NCBI GenBank assembly: GCA_022828595.1
Contig: JAKGHH010000008.1
Span: 10,335,228-10,399,227, forward strand
Direction: 5' to 3'
DNA from: Nelumbo lutea
Taxonomy: Eukaryota > Streptophyta > Magnoliopsida > Proteales > Nelumbonaceae
DNA length: 64,000 nucleotides
Shown here: one piece after another, positions 36,839 through 49,300 of the stretch
Position numbering within the stretch: position 1 is the first letter of the stretch
How the letters are laid out: each line of letters begins with the position of its first letter
Made by a program: the position numbers and the translations under genes
Notes under the pieces: model-generated
Seen by the model: the letters and a program-made list of their open reading frames with translations, nothing else
Database searches by the model: none
Told to the model about the DNA's origin: nothing

Positions 36839-37726
36839 TGATCTTTTGAATTCCAGCACTTTGTCCGCATCATTAGCATTCTATAAGTTAGGTTCTCGAA
36901 TATTCTTTTAAATATTTCTAAAACCTCAAACTACCATTAGGCTATTTTGTGAGACAATTTTACCATTTTGACGTTTTTTTTTTTCTAACTTTTTTGTTCA
37001 ACATAGTTTATCTTGAGAATGCTTGTGAATGATCAGTTCATCATCACTAAACAGTGAAAAATTTGTGAGGCCGGGGAATTAATAATTTGCCCAAAAAACA
37101 ATTTGTGCTCTATAATGGTTATTTTCGTTATTTTAATATTTATTGTTGGTAGACGAAATACTGACGAATCAATCTCAACTGGTTTAATTTAGTAATTTTC
37201 CTTGTACCGTTAACCCATTAGCAGTCAGGGAGGGGTAAACTGCTGAAATCTAAAAATATGGGGGGGGGAGGTTATCGCAACACATAGTTTGAGGTGGCTG
37301 TGTTACCCCCACCCTAATTACAGGGTAGCTATCTGTAATTTGCCAAAAAAATAGAATCAGAATTCAGACATTAAGACTTCAGACCTCGGAAGAACTCGTC
37401 GCGCGAAACAAATCGCTGATTCGGTCCGATACGGGAAAAATATCAATGAAGATTCTGAACCAGTGTAAATGTGTAATCACTGGACAACAGAGAACTAACA
37501 AAAAGAGTTCTCCTAAGTACTGGGAATGAGTAGCCACTGACGAGAATAGAAGAAGAACAAGGTTGATCTGGTGAACTGCAAGGAGAGAGGGATTAGGGTT
37601 ACCAATACTCCAGATGTTCTTACTGAGGATGTTGCTGATTTAGCATTGGGTTTATGTTGGCTGTGCTGACATCGCTACGTGAGAAGTGGGTCGTGGGTCA
37701 GAGGGGATTTTAAATTGACTACGAAG

Positions 37727-39779
37727 GTCTGCAGTTCTTCTGTATCATTCTTTTTGGATGTTCCCGGTCTCTTTTTCTTTCTCTTTCATGATTCAGTTTT
37801 GAACTTTAGTGATCTAGAAGTGGAAATGCCAATGTTTGAATTGTTTGTTCAACAAAAGGAGAATTTGTGACTTACTTGTGCTTATTAAGTATATCTGTGA
37901 ATCAGCGGTCCTGTCTTATCTTCTTCTTCTATATATGAACAACCTTACCAAAAGACCAATAAACCATGGTGTATCAGTCAGTACTTGCATATGGATTTAA
38001 TCTTCATAGCCATTGAGACTGAAAATTTCTGTGAGTTTCCACTAAAAAATGTCATATTCCATGAAATTGTTGATAAATAAAAGATCAATTCTCTATATTC
38101 ATAACAAAACTATCAACTGCTTTTCCTGAGTTTTTTTTCCTCTTTTTGTTTGGAATTTCATGTATTTTTTGTTGCCTTAGGTGAAACATCAGCTCCCATC
38201 ATTACCCATAAATAGATATATAGCTTAAAAAGAACCCCCATAAGATATTATTTCTAATGTGTGTTATGTGTATCTGAATGAACATGCATTCAACTTTTAA
38301 TAGGTATTGACACCTGGGAAATCCTTCCGTCAGCGTCAGCAGAGTCTTTGCAATTAATAAATACACCACTCAGGGTGCCACTTGGAGCCATTTGACACTC
38401 TGCATTTGTGCTTAATTTCTTCTTGACAGATGATACCCAGAATGACACACAGTGTTCTGTATTAATTGCAGATAAGCATGTGCTTATTGGGTACACATTA
38501 ATGCAATCCATCTTTATATTATTCTAGCTTTACTGCACTATCTTGATTTTGTCTGCAAACTGCGTACAAGTCTCCTGGCTCGTTATGAGGTGCCCCGCTA
38601 TAGGAATTAATCTGTTGTCAAGTTTGTCCTTTTAACTGGAATTCTCTAGGAAAAGTTTTAATATAGTTTTAGGTGTAATCCGATGCTTCAGACCAAGATT
38701 GCTATGTTTCAGATTGGGCCAAACCAAGACTTATGAGTGGCAGTTTGGAATGACGATTACTAGGCGACCAAACCAAGATTTGCTATGTTTAATCAAGATT
38801 TGGGTCAGTATTTAACTTAACAACACATGTGTCGATATAAAACCTTGAGACCTCAGAAGCTTATATGCATATGCAAGGTTAATCTATTTTCTCATTTGAT
38901 ATATCATTTGCATTAAGCATTAAGTCATGTTTTCATTGATTAAAAGGACCATAAAAGTTGATAAATCATTGGTTATAGAAAATACTAAAGATTTCTGGAA
39001 AATACATTCCGATGATAAGAATTTATCAGTGTAAATAAAGCGTATCGGGGCAATGACTATTGCTTTGAAAGGTCCATTGCCCAGGCGACCCACTAGACGG
39101 GCTGCATAACCATAAATATAAACATTTCGAAATAGCTGATCATGCTCCCTTTGACATATCATTGGGACCAACATTGGGTAAAGGCCTTTTTCTGGCATAT
39201 TGATATGAGTGCTTATAACCTATTTTGGGTTGGTAAAGAGTGTATCCATGGCTCTAATACCTTTATGTGTATGTGTTTTTTCCTTGGAACCAAGGAGGTT
39301 GCTAAAAAATGCAGTCATTTTTCCCCTGAAAACCAGATTTAAGTTTTCCTTTAATCATTTATTGATTTAATTTTTGGTTTAGAAGTTGTATTTATAAACA
39401 ATTAACATGTGCATAACTCATCAAAATATGTAAGATTGACTTGGACAGCATTTGGAAATGTTACATTGGGACATTTCTGGTATTCCTGGAACAGTGAAAC
39501 AACTACTGGATTTATCAGGAAGCTTTTTTGGTCCTGGGAACACTAAATGGAATCTAGATCTGCTGACCAAAAGATGCTTACCATAACACCCTATAGCCAA
39601 CCACACATCTCTTGTACCTTTTGTAACCATTCATAGGGAGATGTTACCAATGTGCAGCTGTGGTGTCTTGTGCACAAGATGCGGCCAGCGTCTTGTGGTC
39701 AGCAGATCCAAACTCCACCAAATTTGAGGGCGGGGGAATGGTCATTTGTGCCCCATGAGATGTTGCAACTTTTTGCATC
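37727..39779. other. Former intron of the HPR pseudogene, left part
   Basis: No coding feature can be supported. The ORF at 38290-38511 (minus) has no recognisable family. The rest is AT-rich. Confidence 0.35.
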
Positions 39780-41250
39780 TCTGGAAACCATACAAATTTG
39801 TTGGAAAAGGGTATGGGAAGAAAGAAACAAACAGGTTTTTGAAGAAAAAATCTCCCCCTCAGTGCCATCTGAGAATCTTATGCCCCTTCGTTTTATGAAC
39901 TGCTTTTGGATTATTGATCACAGTGAATTGGAACGTAATCACATTGCAGTTTGCAATCTTCTCTTGTTCCTCTTACTCCTTTGGCTAATAGTCATGAATT
40001 TGTTGAGGATGTGATTGCAAGTAAATCATCAAATAAGTGGAGAACACAATATCAATGTTAGTGGACCTATTTCCAAAGGATGACTTGATTAAGGTAGATG
40101 ATGATTGAGAATATCTTTGATTCAAAGGAACCCTGTGGTGGAAGAAAGAAGAAGGAGACAAGGCTTGGTCAGCAAATACGTAAAATTATTTCTTTTGGTG
40201 AATTTGTTGTCGAGCTACCTCCTAACACGTCTCAACCATGGAATTTGGATGTGGAGGATCAAAATGCTGGCTGTTTAGGAGGCCAGAAGGAGGGAAGGGA
40301 GGTGGGTTCGAGGGAAAAAATATTGGAATCAGTAAGTTGGAAGGAAAGCAAAAGAAAGGAAGGGTAGAAAAGGATGGTTGGGAAGAAGGTGCCGACAAGA
40401 GACGGAATACTAGTTGCTGTGCTGAGGATTCAGAAGAGGCTTTGGACAAGGACAAGGAATCTGGTTCATCGGCAGAGTACGAGGAGTTCCAAAAGCTTGA
40501 AGTTTCAATTGGGAGGATTGGAGTCGTAAGTCAGTTAAGGAGCATGAACAAGGAAGGAGACGTTAAATCTTCAAAGGATTGAAGAATGTCAGAGAGACAA
40601 ACAAGTTTCATTTTGTTCAGGTGTATAAGGTTTTTTCAAGGCTAAAAGACAGGTTGATTGGGGAGGGTCCTTCAATAAATATAAGAGAGTCTACAAGAGG
40701 AATAAATTAAAAGTTTTAGATTCGAAGTAGGGTGATGAAAGGGGGGGGGGGGGGTCGACTCTGGAAAAGGAAGGTGTGGAGGTTAGTTAGAGTAGGGTCA
40801 AGGAATATGGAGGAGGGAGGTCGAGTTGGTGAGAATTGTTTCACTTTGGCTCATCAAGATGGAGAGGAGGAAGGGGATAAAGTGGATAAAGTGGAGATGT
40901 TAAAGTTGGCAAGAGCTTAGGTTTATCTACCTGGGGAGGTGAGTGCGCTAGAAGAGCTTCTGAAATTTTTGAAAAGAGAAAAAAGGAAGAGAGAATGAAG
41001 AAGAAGTTGGTAAGGAAAGGAGGTAAGGTCTGGGACAAGGATGACAATGGTCGTGACTAAACGTTTGAAGCTGAAGACTAGGTGCTTTTGCAGTGTTGAG
41101 GGGGGGTTGTTTCCATCATGTTTGGTCGTGGCTTTCTTGTCCTTCTATAGCTGGTTTTGGGTGTTATCTTAGCATCCATGTCTGGTTGTAATCAGTTTTT
41201 CTTTTTTATCAATAAAAATGTTATTCTTACTCTTCACAAAAAAAAGGCGC
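39780..41250 (+). mobile_element. Degenerate LINE-like fragment
   Basis: At 39790-39870 the plus strand encodes a WEERNKQVFEEK-type stretch typical of the region after the zf-RVT motif of plant L1-like elements. Downstream (40098-40925) comes Lys/Glu-rich sequence, interrupted by stops, that is related to the fragment at 9440-10180 in the MYB3R intron. The end at about 41195-41248 reads tttttatcaataaaaatg and then aaaaaaaa, as in LINE 3' ends. A G-run lies at 40741-40754. Order and completeness are unclear. Confidence 0.4.
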
Positions 41251-43292
41251 TTCTTGTTAGACATGGGTCTTACTCAAGGTTCAAAATTTTAGTTTCACAA
41301 AGCATATTGGTAAGGCAATTTTCGGATTTGAATTGTGATACACTTTGGATATGCATAGACACAGTGGAAAGATTTAGATACAAAATACCAATAGATACAT
41401 TAAGGAGAGTAAAAAATCCCACAAATACATTAATAACACTAAATCTAAGGTTGAAACAACAGTGAATAAGGTAGCTAGTAAAAAAAAATAACAGTGGATA
41501 AGGTATAAACAAATAGGAATCACATACTTTAATAGTTTATGTTAAGTGTGGACTACCAAGATACACTAAGGCTGTGTTTGGTTTGATAAAAAACAAGAGA
41601 AAAACAGAAAGTTGAGGGAAGGTTGCTAAGGAAAATTCTAATTTCAAAGTTCATAAAATGGGATTAAAGATCATAATACTAATTTTAAAGTTCATAAAAT
41701 GAGATTAAAGATTAAAAATAAAACCTGAGTTATGTACATAATGTTGTGTGCTGTAGTGTTAAAGGTTACTCGGATTTCATCTATCAAAAAAAAAAAAAGA
41801 AAGGTTACTTGGATTTCACGTTGGAGAGGTTCAACTTTCCACATTTATAAGTAACTTGGTCTTTAGTATTAATTATGAATTTGAGTTGGCACCAATTATG
41901 GGTTAGAATTTAGAGAATTGCAATAAATATTACTATAGCATTAACTACAAATTTGAATTGGCACTTATTATTGGTTAATCAGTTGAAATTATGCTAATTA
42001 GTTGCAATAAATAGGAATAGGTTGGAAATTTTCAATTTTCAAAATTTTTAATGAGCCAACACATATCGGCTGATGCAAGTATAGGTGGAATGATGAAGAA
42101 ACCGGTATTCCACTCAGGCAACATATTCATCAGCCAGAAAGTCAATACAATATTCTTGTTTTTATAGAAGGAGATTTTCATGTCGATCTTTAAAAAGTTG
42201 GCTTTGCTAACAATATTCTTGTTTTTATAGAAGGAGATTTATCTAACCTTATTAGAAAGGTAGGAAGAAGTCCTATTGACTCACTGTCTTAGTATTTCTA
42301 GCAGTAGCAGTAAGTGAATTCCTGATGTTGAATCCTATAATACCATCCTTAACATTGTACAAGGTGATTGCAAATCTCAAAAGGCAGCGTGTAACAGAGT
42401 TGTACCTGAAGCCCAAGTGGTATGTGATATTGAGTGGATTAACATTGTTGATGGGTCATCATTCACTAAAAGAAAAGCAGTTTGAGTGATTAAAAACTTA
42501 AACCTCATTAGAATTTCATTTGACAAAAGATGGTTGGCCTAATTAGACTGATAGCTTTTTATTATGCTGTTCTCTTGATGTGCCCATGGAAATCTAATAT
42601 GGTCAACTTATTGGTCAAACATGTATTTATATTGAGATAATTGGTTCAATTATGGGTTTTATTCTTGGGTTGAATAAAAGAAACATTACTAGAGGTTTAT
42701 GAGGCTGGGGAAGGATGTTTCCTTTCTGGTGCTTTGTTAGGTTTTTGTCATACAAGATTAGAACCTTGTTCTATGCTGAATTTTATTACATGTTGAATAC
42801 AGATTCTAATGGTGTATGTAACATTATTCAGTAAAAATACCATGCCAGATTAAAGATCCAGAGATAAAGGAAAGCCAAATAGATTGGTGGCATGCAGGGT
42901 ATATAATGCATTTGCTGCTATAGTATAGCAGCCTAGGAACTGCATTTGATGAAGAGTGTAATAGATACAAGAAAAATTTTATGCTGCTGAAAAAACATAA
43001 TACCGAAAAAGCTTTGATGGGAAAAGAAGAAAAAGAAAAATTCAAAATCCAAGGTGTAGACAACTTTTCTTCACCACACTTTCTTGAACAAAGCAAAAGA
43101 AATACATTTGTGCAAGGTCTAAACTGTCCTGCTAGTACTCAGAACATTTTCTTTCATGGGAAAAAGAAGCTGAGTTTACAGGACTGATTTCTTCATTAAA
43201 TTCTTCAGAAGATGTAACTACCTTTAAAACGTAAAGCTAGCACTCAACTTTCTCTTTCTTGTGCTCATGTTTCTTGCTCTTTTGCGGTTCAG
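41251..43292. other. Former intron of the HPR pseudogene, right part
   Basis: No gene is recognised. The stretch contains a tandem duplication around 41634-41715 (aaagttcataaaatg units) and a perfect 30-bp direct repeat at 42148-42177 and 42211-42240. A GGCTGTGTTTGG terminus near 41572 looks like one MITE end without a partner. Confidence 0.45.
42148..42240. repeat. Perfect 30-bp direct repeat, 33-bp spacer
   Basis: The segment beginning caatattcttgttttt and ending aaggagattt occurs identically at 42148-42177 and 42211-42240. It is a small local duplication with no coding context. Confidence 0.9.
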
Positions 43293-43416
43293 TGGCAAAA
43301 CAGTAGGCATTCTGGGACTGGGCCGCATTGGTTCAGCAACTGCAAAGAGAGCTGAGGCATTTGGTTTCCCTATCAGTAATCACTCCAGATCAGAGAAACC
43401 GAATACAAATTACAAG

Positions 43417-44788
43417 CCCGTTTGGTACAGCATCTGCGTCAGAGGTGAGTTGCCATGACAAAGCCGTGGTGGTTGAGCATCTGTGTTCCTAACGGCAGCA
43501 TGGACTCCAAAATATTATGAAATCCAATTAACCCATCCAATGCTTCTTTCTCTTTTCTCATTCTCTCCCTCTTCTCTTCTCCTCCCTCCCCACTGTCCCT
43601 ACACAGTCGGAACTGCCGCTGCTTCTCATTCTCTCTCTCTTCTCTTCTCTTCTCCTCCCTCCCCACTGCCCCTACACAACACGGAACCGCCGTTGCATGC
43701 TACCACGTCGCCGGAGTCCGTTACTTGCAGTCCTTCTGGACAACTATGGTTGAGATCGGCAACGCAAACAGCGTACTGGCAGGCTCCTGTCCCACCCGAC
43801 ACCCTTACATACCTACATTGTAGCCATCCACGACGCCTATGTCGTAGAAATCCATATTGTTAGTGCTGCTGACACCGATGGTGAGTTCGGCAAGTGTAAC
43901 GGGTGGTGCACCACCGCCCGCACACTTTAGTCCATCGCAGTCTCCGGTGATGCACTTACCGTTTCCCGTGTCGTCAATGTTACATTTGGTGCGAGCCCAA
44001 AACTGACCAGACCATCCGAGTGGTGCGATGAGTTGTGTCGATGCATTGGGTGCCAAAGAAAAGCCACCCTCTTGAGGACGGCACCACCATTCACTTGGCA
44101 TTACCTCCTGCCTTAAAACCAGATTAAAGGGTGGAATATTGCCCGAGAAATTAAGGATGCTAGTCAGAGTTACCTAACAGGAGTTTTTTTTTTTTTTTTT
44201 TTTTGTGGTAATAAGAGGATTGCAGAGAAAAAGAAAAAGAAACAGAGTTCAGATAAACCCAATTCCGCAGCCATATGGGCAAAGCATCAGTGAAGCATCC
44301 TGATTCCCTCAAACTTAATAGGAGTGTTAGAAGCAAAGAAACATTTCGACAGGATTCCATCAGCAATTAGCAAAACATATTATAGGCCATGACCCTTCTA
44401 CATCAAAATGGAATGTTTCATCCCCAAGAGTTTCTTTGTTGAGCACTATAATACAATTTTGCAGATGTGTATAAACTGCTGATAATATTTGTGTCCACCA
44501 CTCAATCTTTGAATAAATTCATGAGCTTCGTGATGTGGTTTGGGTTATTAATTCATCAAACATGCACGGACAATGGAGCCTTGCCGTCTCCAACGGTTGA
44601 GAGAGGAGAAGTGAAGAGAGAGGGGATGCGAAGGTTGCAGCGGCGGTGGTTGTAAAGTCGTTTCCGATGGCGGTGAGATTCGGGCTGTATATCGGTGCTG
44701 TGAAGAGGCGGTGGAGCTCGGGAGAGGGAGAGAGGAAGAGAGGGAATGAGAAGCCACGTCCTGAAACTGAAAGTCACCCAAACGCGGC
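43417..44788. mobile_element. TIR element carrying a captured thaumatin-like gene fragment
   Basis: This 1372-bp insertion splits exon 2 of the HPR pseudogene. Its flanks are the near-identical 8-mers ATTACAAG (43409-43416) and ACTACAAG (44789-44796), and the HPR frame resumes exactly after the second. The ends are CCCGTTTGGTAC and, reverse-complemented, GCCGCGTTTGGGTG: short inverted termini. CT-rich subterminal arms (about 43555-43670 and, inverted, 44700-44755, both with TTCTCATTC and CTCTC runs) add imperfect inverted-repeat structure. No transposase is present. The 8-bp duplication suggests hAT; a Mutator-type Pack element is the alternative. Its left end shares TTGAGCAyCTGTGTTyCTA with 16098-16120. 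Confidence 0.65.
43806..44101 (-). pseudogene. Thaumatin-like protein gene fragment (captured)
   Basis: Minus-strand translation gives GGFSLAPNAS, APLGWSGQFWARTKCN, GKCITGDCDGLKCAGGG, PPVTLAELTI and MDFYDIGVVDGYN, the middle third of a thaumatin-like/osmotin (PR-5) protein. These blocks include conserved cysteines, the FWART motif, and the acidic and FYD residues of the fold. Intact PR-5 proteins are secreted defence proteins of about 220-240 residues. Here the N-terminal signal region and the C-terminal half are missing, and the frame ends in a stop after the GYN block. The fragment lies wholly inside the TIR element, so it was probably captured and moved with it. Confidence 0.85.
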
Positions 44789-45045
44789 ACTACAAGTATT
44801 ATCCACGGTGTCATTATAAACATTGGGCGCGGTCCACTGCTGGCCGCACTGGTTGAAGGCCAGTTGGCTGAGGCTGGACTTGATGTATTTGAGCATGAAT
44901 CTCAGGTACCAGAACGATTGTTTGGGCTTGAAAATGTGGTTTTCCTTCCCCACGTGGGAAGTGGCACAGGCAGTGGAAACATGTAAGGATATGGCGGATT
45001 TTGGGGCCCACTTTCTAAACAACCCTCTATTAACACCTGTAGTTT

Positions 45046-45966
45046 GGTTGTGTTTTAATAGGGGGCTAGGCCGCTAGGGCTTGAGTTGGGTTTGTTGCCT
45101 CCAGGAGGGGGAAGGAAATTGCTATCTTCTGGGCATCTCTCTCGGTTCTAAATATGATTTTTGGTTTTTTGATAATTTATATGATTATTGGTTGTGCACA
45201 AGAAAATTGATAAACCTAATTTCTTTAATAACACAAACTGTTGCTCTCAGAGACTTGGTACAGGTTTGGAATGCATGCCAACCCCAAGATGAACATGGGC
45301 ATCCAAAGCAAGTGATTTACCATTCTTTTATATCCCAGATAGTCGATGACCTTGTGGGGAGACGGGACTGTCCGATTATCTTGGATGTTTCCAAATCCCA
45401 ACCACTGGCTCTTCTTTTCCAGAGGTGGGAAATTTTCCTTTTTGAAGCTGCTGGAGCTCCTGACTGACGACTTTGTTGAATGCATGCACCTTTATCATTG
45501 TTGAATATTGACCAAATCCCAACCACTGCTTGGTTGGTTGCAAGTCTTTTAGATATCATGGTTTTCCGGCATTATAATCAACGGACAAGGACAGGTTGAA
45601 ATATTCAATGCGATTTCTGAAATTCACTGTAGAACTACAAACATTCAAAATGTCAAAAACACTACTCTATACATCGAGGCCCACCGTGAATTAACATCAA
45701 TTCCAAATTGATACCTACCCTAAGCCTAAAAATTCTGACCCTGGGCTGAACCGTCATTCTCCCTATAATCAAACCCCCCCCTGTCTAGATACCAAATTTC
45801 AAACCCCCCCTGTCTAGATACCAAATTAATTAAATACAAAACTATGTCTAAACATACAGGGGAATAAAGTGAATGGAAAACATTAGTTAAGTTCTCTGAA
45901 GATACCTAACTTGAACAAAGCTTTATCACATCTAAGCGGGGTTGGTTACATATATCAACATTTGCA
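45046..45966. other. Spacer between the HPR pseudogene and the unknown exon
   Basis: A 128-codon ORF (45081-45467, plus) has no family motif and is probably chance or decayed sequence. At 45765-45830 a segment of about 29 bp (a C-run plus ctgtctagataccaaatt) is repeated in tandem. Nothing else is supported. Confidence 0.4.
45765..45830. repeat. Tandem duplication of about 29 bp
   Basis: Two adjacent copies of caaa, a C-run and ctgtctagataccaaatt. The C-run differs in length between copies. Confidence 0.8.
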
Positions 45967-46199
45967 GGAAAAACCGACAGATTTTCCCCCGCTTCTAGTT
46001 CGCAGTATTCCTTCACAGCCAAAAGATGTTGCAGCACGAGTATATAAAGATCGATATTCCATACCATATCATTATTTAAGTGTGAATTACACAGATCAAG
46101 CAGCAAATAACGTATTTAAAGTTCGTCTTCTAGAGATGTGGCAAATTCCACTTTCTCATGAACATGTCAATCAGAGAAGAAAGAGGTTGGATGCCAAGG
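45967..46199 (+). other. Possible orphan exon of an unrecognised gene
   Basis: The frame from about 45967 to 46197 has low repeat content and protein-like composition (DFPPLLVRSIPSQPKDVAAR, then YSIPYHYLSVNY and WQIPLSHEHVNQRRKRLDAK). It is bounded by an acceptor-like tttgcag before 45968 and a donor-like CCAAG|GTGAAT at its end. It lies 180 bp downstream of the convergent CCDC25 stop. I do not recognise the family. It may be an exon of a decayed or unannotated gene. Confidence 0.3.
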
Positions 46200-46381
46200 T
46201 GAATGCCATTGTTTCATCAATGAGATGGGCAGAAATCTCTTCCAGAAACTAAATTAGCATACATCTCAATCTCAAGTTTCTGAAACATTTCCTCGTTCCA
46301 GAAATAAGCCCGTGATGTTTGATAAATTGAAGCCCTTCTTTGAATATCTTCTGAACCATTTGCATCTTTTTGGTGCTTCTC

Positions 46382-49300
46382 TCACATGAAATCTTCTTCC
46401 AGTTCTTGCAACGATTTGTTTGCTGCAGCAATCTGTTTGTTGGAGGTCATCTTTTCAGAAACCATCAGGCCCTTGTAGCTCCTTATCTCTGCTTGCCTCT
46501 CCTTTTCAAGCCTCTCCATCTCCTCCCGTCGTTTCTGTAATAGCATTAGCAAGTTGAAATTTCTAATATTTCAAAGCACTCAGGAAATAATAGTCTTTTT
46601 TTTATAAGGTTGCATTTCAGAATACACTTACGGGATTTCAACACAGGATTTTTTTTATCAATAATTTCAACGCAGTATTATTTTGCGAATGATAATATAG
46701 AGCTGGTACGCAGTGAAAGTTTATGGAACCCCACTCCTAAAAAGAACAAAAACAATAAGGAATTGAAATTGGTCCTGGTACAGCAGCTAGTCTTCAGGAA
46801 ATGCCATATAGAAATTAAATCAGAAATAAGCAACTATCAATCAATTGGGCAAGGCAAGGCAAGGTGCTGACCTAGTGCCACTGGGGTGTTGATACTTTTT
46901 GACCATTTATCTTCCATGTTTATATCATCTCATTTTTTTCTTTTCTATTGTTGTAGTAGGTTGAATGAAAGGAAAAACACACTGAACCATGAATTCCAAT
47001 ATTTTATAGTTTTCACAAATAATTCATTTCCATTCACCATTTAAGTTGGTCATTCTTCAACTCTCTGATGTAATTCATTCTATCTTCCTGCTACACCCAT
47101 CAGAAATGGTGCTCTTTCAGGAAGAGGTTCATGACAAAAACAAAATACTTAGTCTTTGGTAAGGTAGTAGTATTGTATAAAGTCTGTACTCCCCCTTTTT
47201 ATGGAAGGGGCTCTCTTTGTATTTATTTGTTTCCCAGATCTAACAAAGTTCACTGATCTCATTACTGATCTAGTAGAAACCCTTATATGCTGATTCGGTC
47301 AAGCTTCTTGTGAAAGGAAGAGGAGAAAGTTGTAGATTTCAGCAATAGAAAGAGAAAAGGGAAGAAAAGGAGAAGAAGGTCAACTAGGATTGTGATAGAT
47401 GACCCTAGCCGCCAGCCCCTCATTCTATTTATATTTAACTTAAGTATGAGATATTACAAAGATGCCCTTAATAGGGTGGCAACTCAAACTAAATAATTAC
47501 AACCCCTTTAAAAATAAAAATCAATGGGCCCAAGGCCCAACAACTTCTAAATTTAAAGGAAAATAAACTAAACATAGATCGGCCCACTCATCAACACAAA
47601 TTAGTGGCCCACTCAACACTCCCCCTCAAGTTGGGAGTAGATGTCACACATTCCCAACTTGCGTAGATCATGCTCCAGTTTATTCTTTGCAATGCCTTTT
47701 GTGAGAACATCAGCAAGCTGCAGATCAGAAGAAATGTATGGAAGACAAACTTCTCCAAAAATTACCATTTCTCTGATAAAATGTCTATCTACTTCAATGT
47801 GCTTAGTTCGGTCATGCTGGACTAGATTATGGGCAATATTAATTGTTGCCTGGTTATCGTAGTATAACATCATAGGTTCTTCTGCCTATACACCGATTTC
47901 TTCTAACAGATAACGAATCCGGAGAAGTTCTGAAACTCCATGTGCCATGGCCCTATATTCAGCTTCAGCACTTGATCTCGCCACATCTGTTTGTTTTTTA
48001 CTCTTCCATGAGACTAGGTTACCCCCAACTAGGGTGCATACTCCCAAAATTGATCTTCTGTCATCAAAGCATCCTACCTAATCCGCATCTGTATAAGCCT
48101 CTAACTTCAACTGTCCATGATCAGTAAACAATATGCCTCTGCCTGGATGTCCCTTCAAATAAGCAAGATTCTTGTCAACTGCCTTCCAGTGTTGGTCTCG
48201 TGGAGCATGCATGTATTGACTTACTACACTTACTGCATAGGAGATGTCTAGTCTTGTCATACACAAGTATAGTAGCCGACCCACAAGTCTTTGGTATCTC
48301 CCAAGGACCTTTACTGGTTCACCTTCTGATGCACTAATTCTATGGTTCTGATCAATGGGGGTGCTAGCTGCCTTTGTTCCAAGCTTCCCTGTCTCTTGGA
48401 GAAGGTCCAAGACATACTTCTTTCGAGAGATAAAAATTCAATGTTTCAATCTTGCAACTTCAATGCCTAAGAAGTATCTCAGTTCTCCAAGATCCTTAAT
48501 CTCAAATTCCTTATCCAGGAGGTAGATTTCATTCACTTCACGACCACTCCCAATCATCCTCTTTGAATCCAGATCCTGCAAAATACAACGTTCAGGAGAA
48601 AAAAATTACTGAACAGTTCAAATTCTAAGTCAAACTACTAACATATGACAAATTGGTGCTCAATCTAGGAACATGGAGGATAGAGGGTAAATAAATAGAA
48701 TCATTAATCTTGACAGATCCCTTCCCAACAACAGGAACATGGGATCCATCAGCTGTAGAGACCCTATCTCTGCCAGAACAGAGCTGGTAAGAGGAGAAAA
48801 TAGTGGAGCAATGGGTCATATGCTCTGAGGCTCCAGAATCTATAATCCAAGGAGATCTCTCTTTACCTGAAGCAGAAACATAGTTTGCAGTGACATGTGA
48901 ACTACCTGTGTAAGCAAAGGAGGTAGAGTGAGTTCCACCTGTGCTACCTGTACCTTGTTGTCCACTTGCGGCTGAACTGGAACTAGCTGTATCCCTCTGA
49001 TTCAGAAGTAACCCAAACCTCTCAAGTTCGGCCCTTACTGCAGCAACTGCAACGGACTCCAAAGCAACTGTAGTAGGGGGGCCGGAGTATCACCAGTAAC
49101 AGTCATGTGCGCATTTCCTTTCTTATTCTTCAATCTGGTCGGCACAAGATGTGGGTGAAGCTTTTAACAAGTATCTCTTGTATGCTTAGGCTTCTTACAG
49201 TAGTCAAAGACCAAGTCTCTTTTGTCTTCCATTTTGTTTTCATTGCCATTCTGTTTAGATTTCACGGCGCTTACCATAGCAGACTGATCAGAAATGAGAT

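Larger units (their letters stand above)
37550..45045 (+). pseudogene. Hydroxypyruvate/glyoxylate reductase (HPR2/HPR3-like) pseudogene
   Basis: Pieces of a plant D-2-hydroxyacid dehydrogenase lie in order. Part 1, 37550-37726, reads NKVDLV...[17 protein letters not shown] and, after a frameshift and small deletion, RYVRSG...GDFKLTTK. Part 2, 43293-43416, holds the NAD-binding loop [20 protein letters not shown] and [11 protein letters not shown]. Part 3, 44797-45045, resumes with YYP, skips about 35 expected residues, then reads [16 protein letters not shown] and [16 protein letters not shown] before a second frameshift to FLNNPLLTPVV. The family's catalytic Arg/Glu/His set is not complete. 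The acceptor before part 2 reads tttgcgg where AG is expected. By family knowledge the intact enzyme reduces hydroxypyruvate and glyoxylate in photorespiration. The N-terminal part is absent. The gene is dead: it has frameshifts, a deletion, a lost acceptor and a transposon in exon 2. Confidence 0.85.

Noticed and set aside
38290..38511. Minus-strand ORF of 73 codons as a gene
   Set aside because: No family motif, no splice context and no neighbouring exon. It lies inside the former HPR intron.
43483..43863. Plus-strand ORF of 126 codons
   Set aside because: It is built from CT-rich subterminal DNA of the TIR element and overlaps the antisense thaumatin fragment.
45081..45467. Plus-strand ORF of 128 codons as a gene
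   Set aside because: No recognisable domain. It directly follows the frameshifted end of the HPR pseudogene and has no supporting signals.
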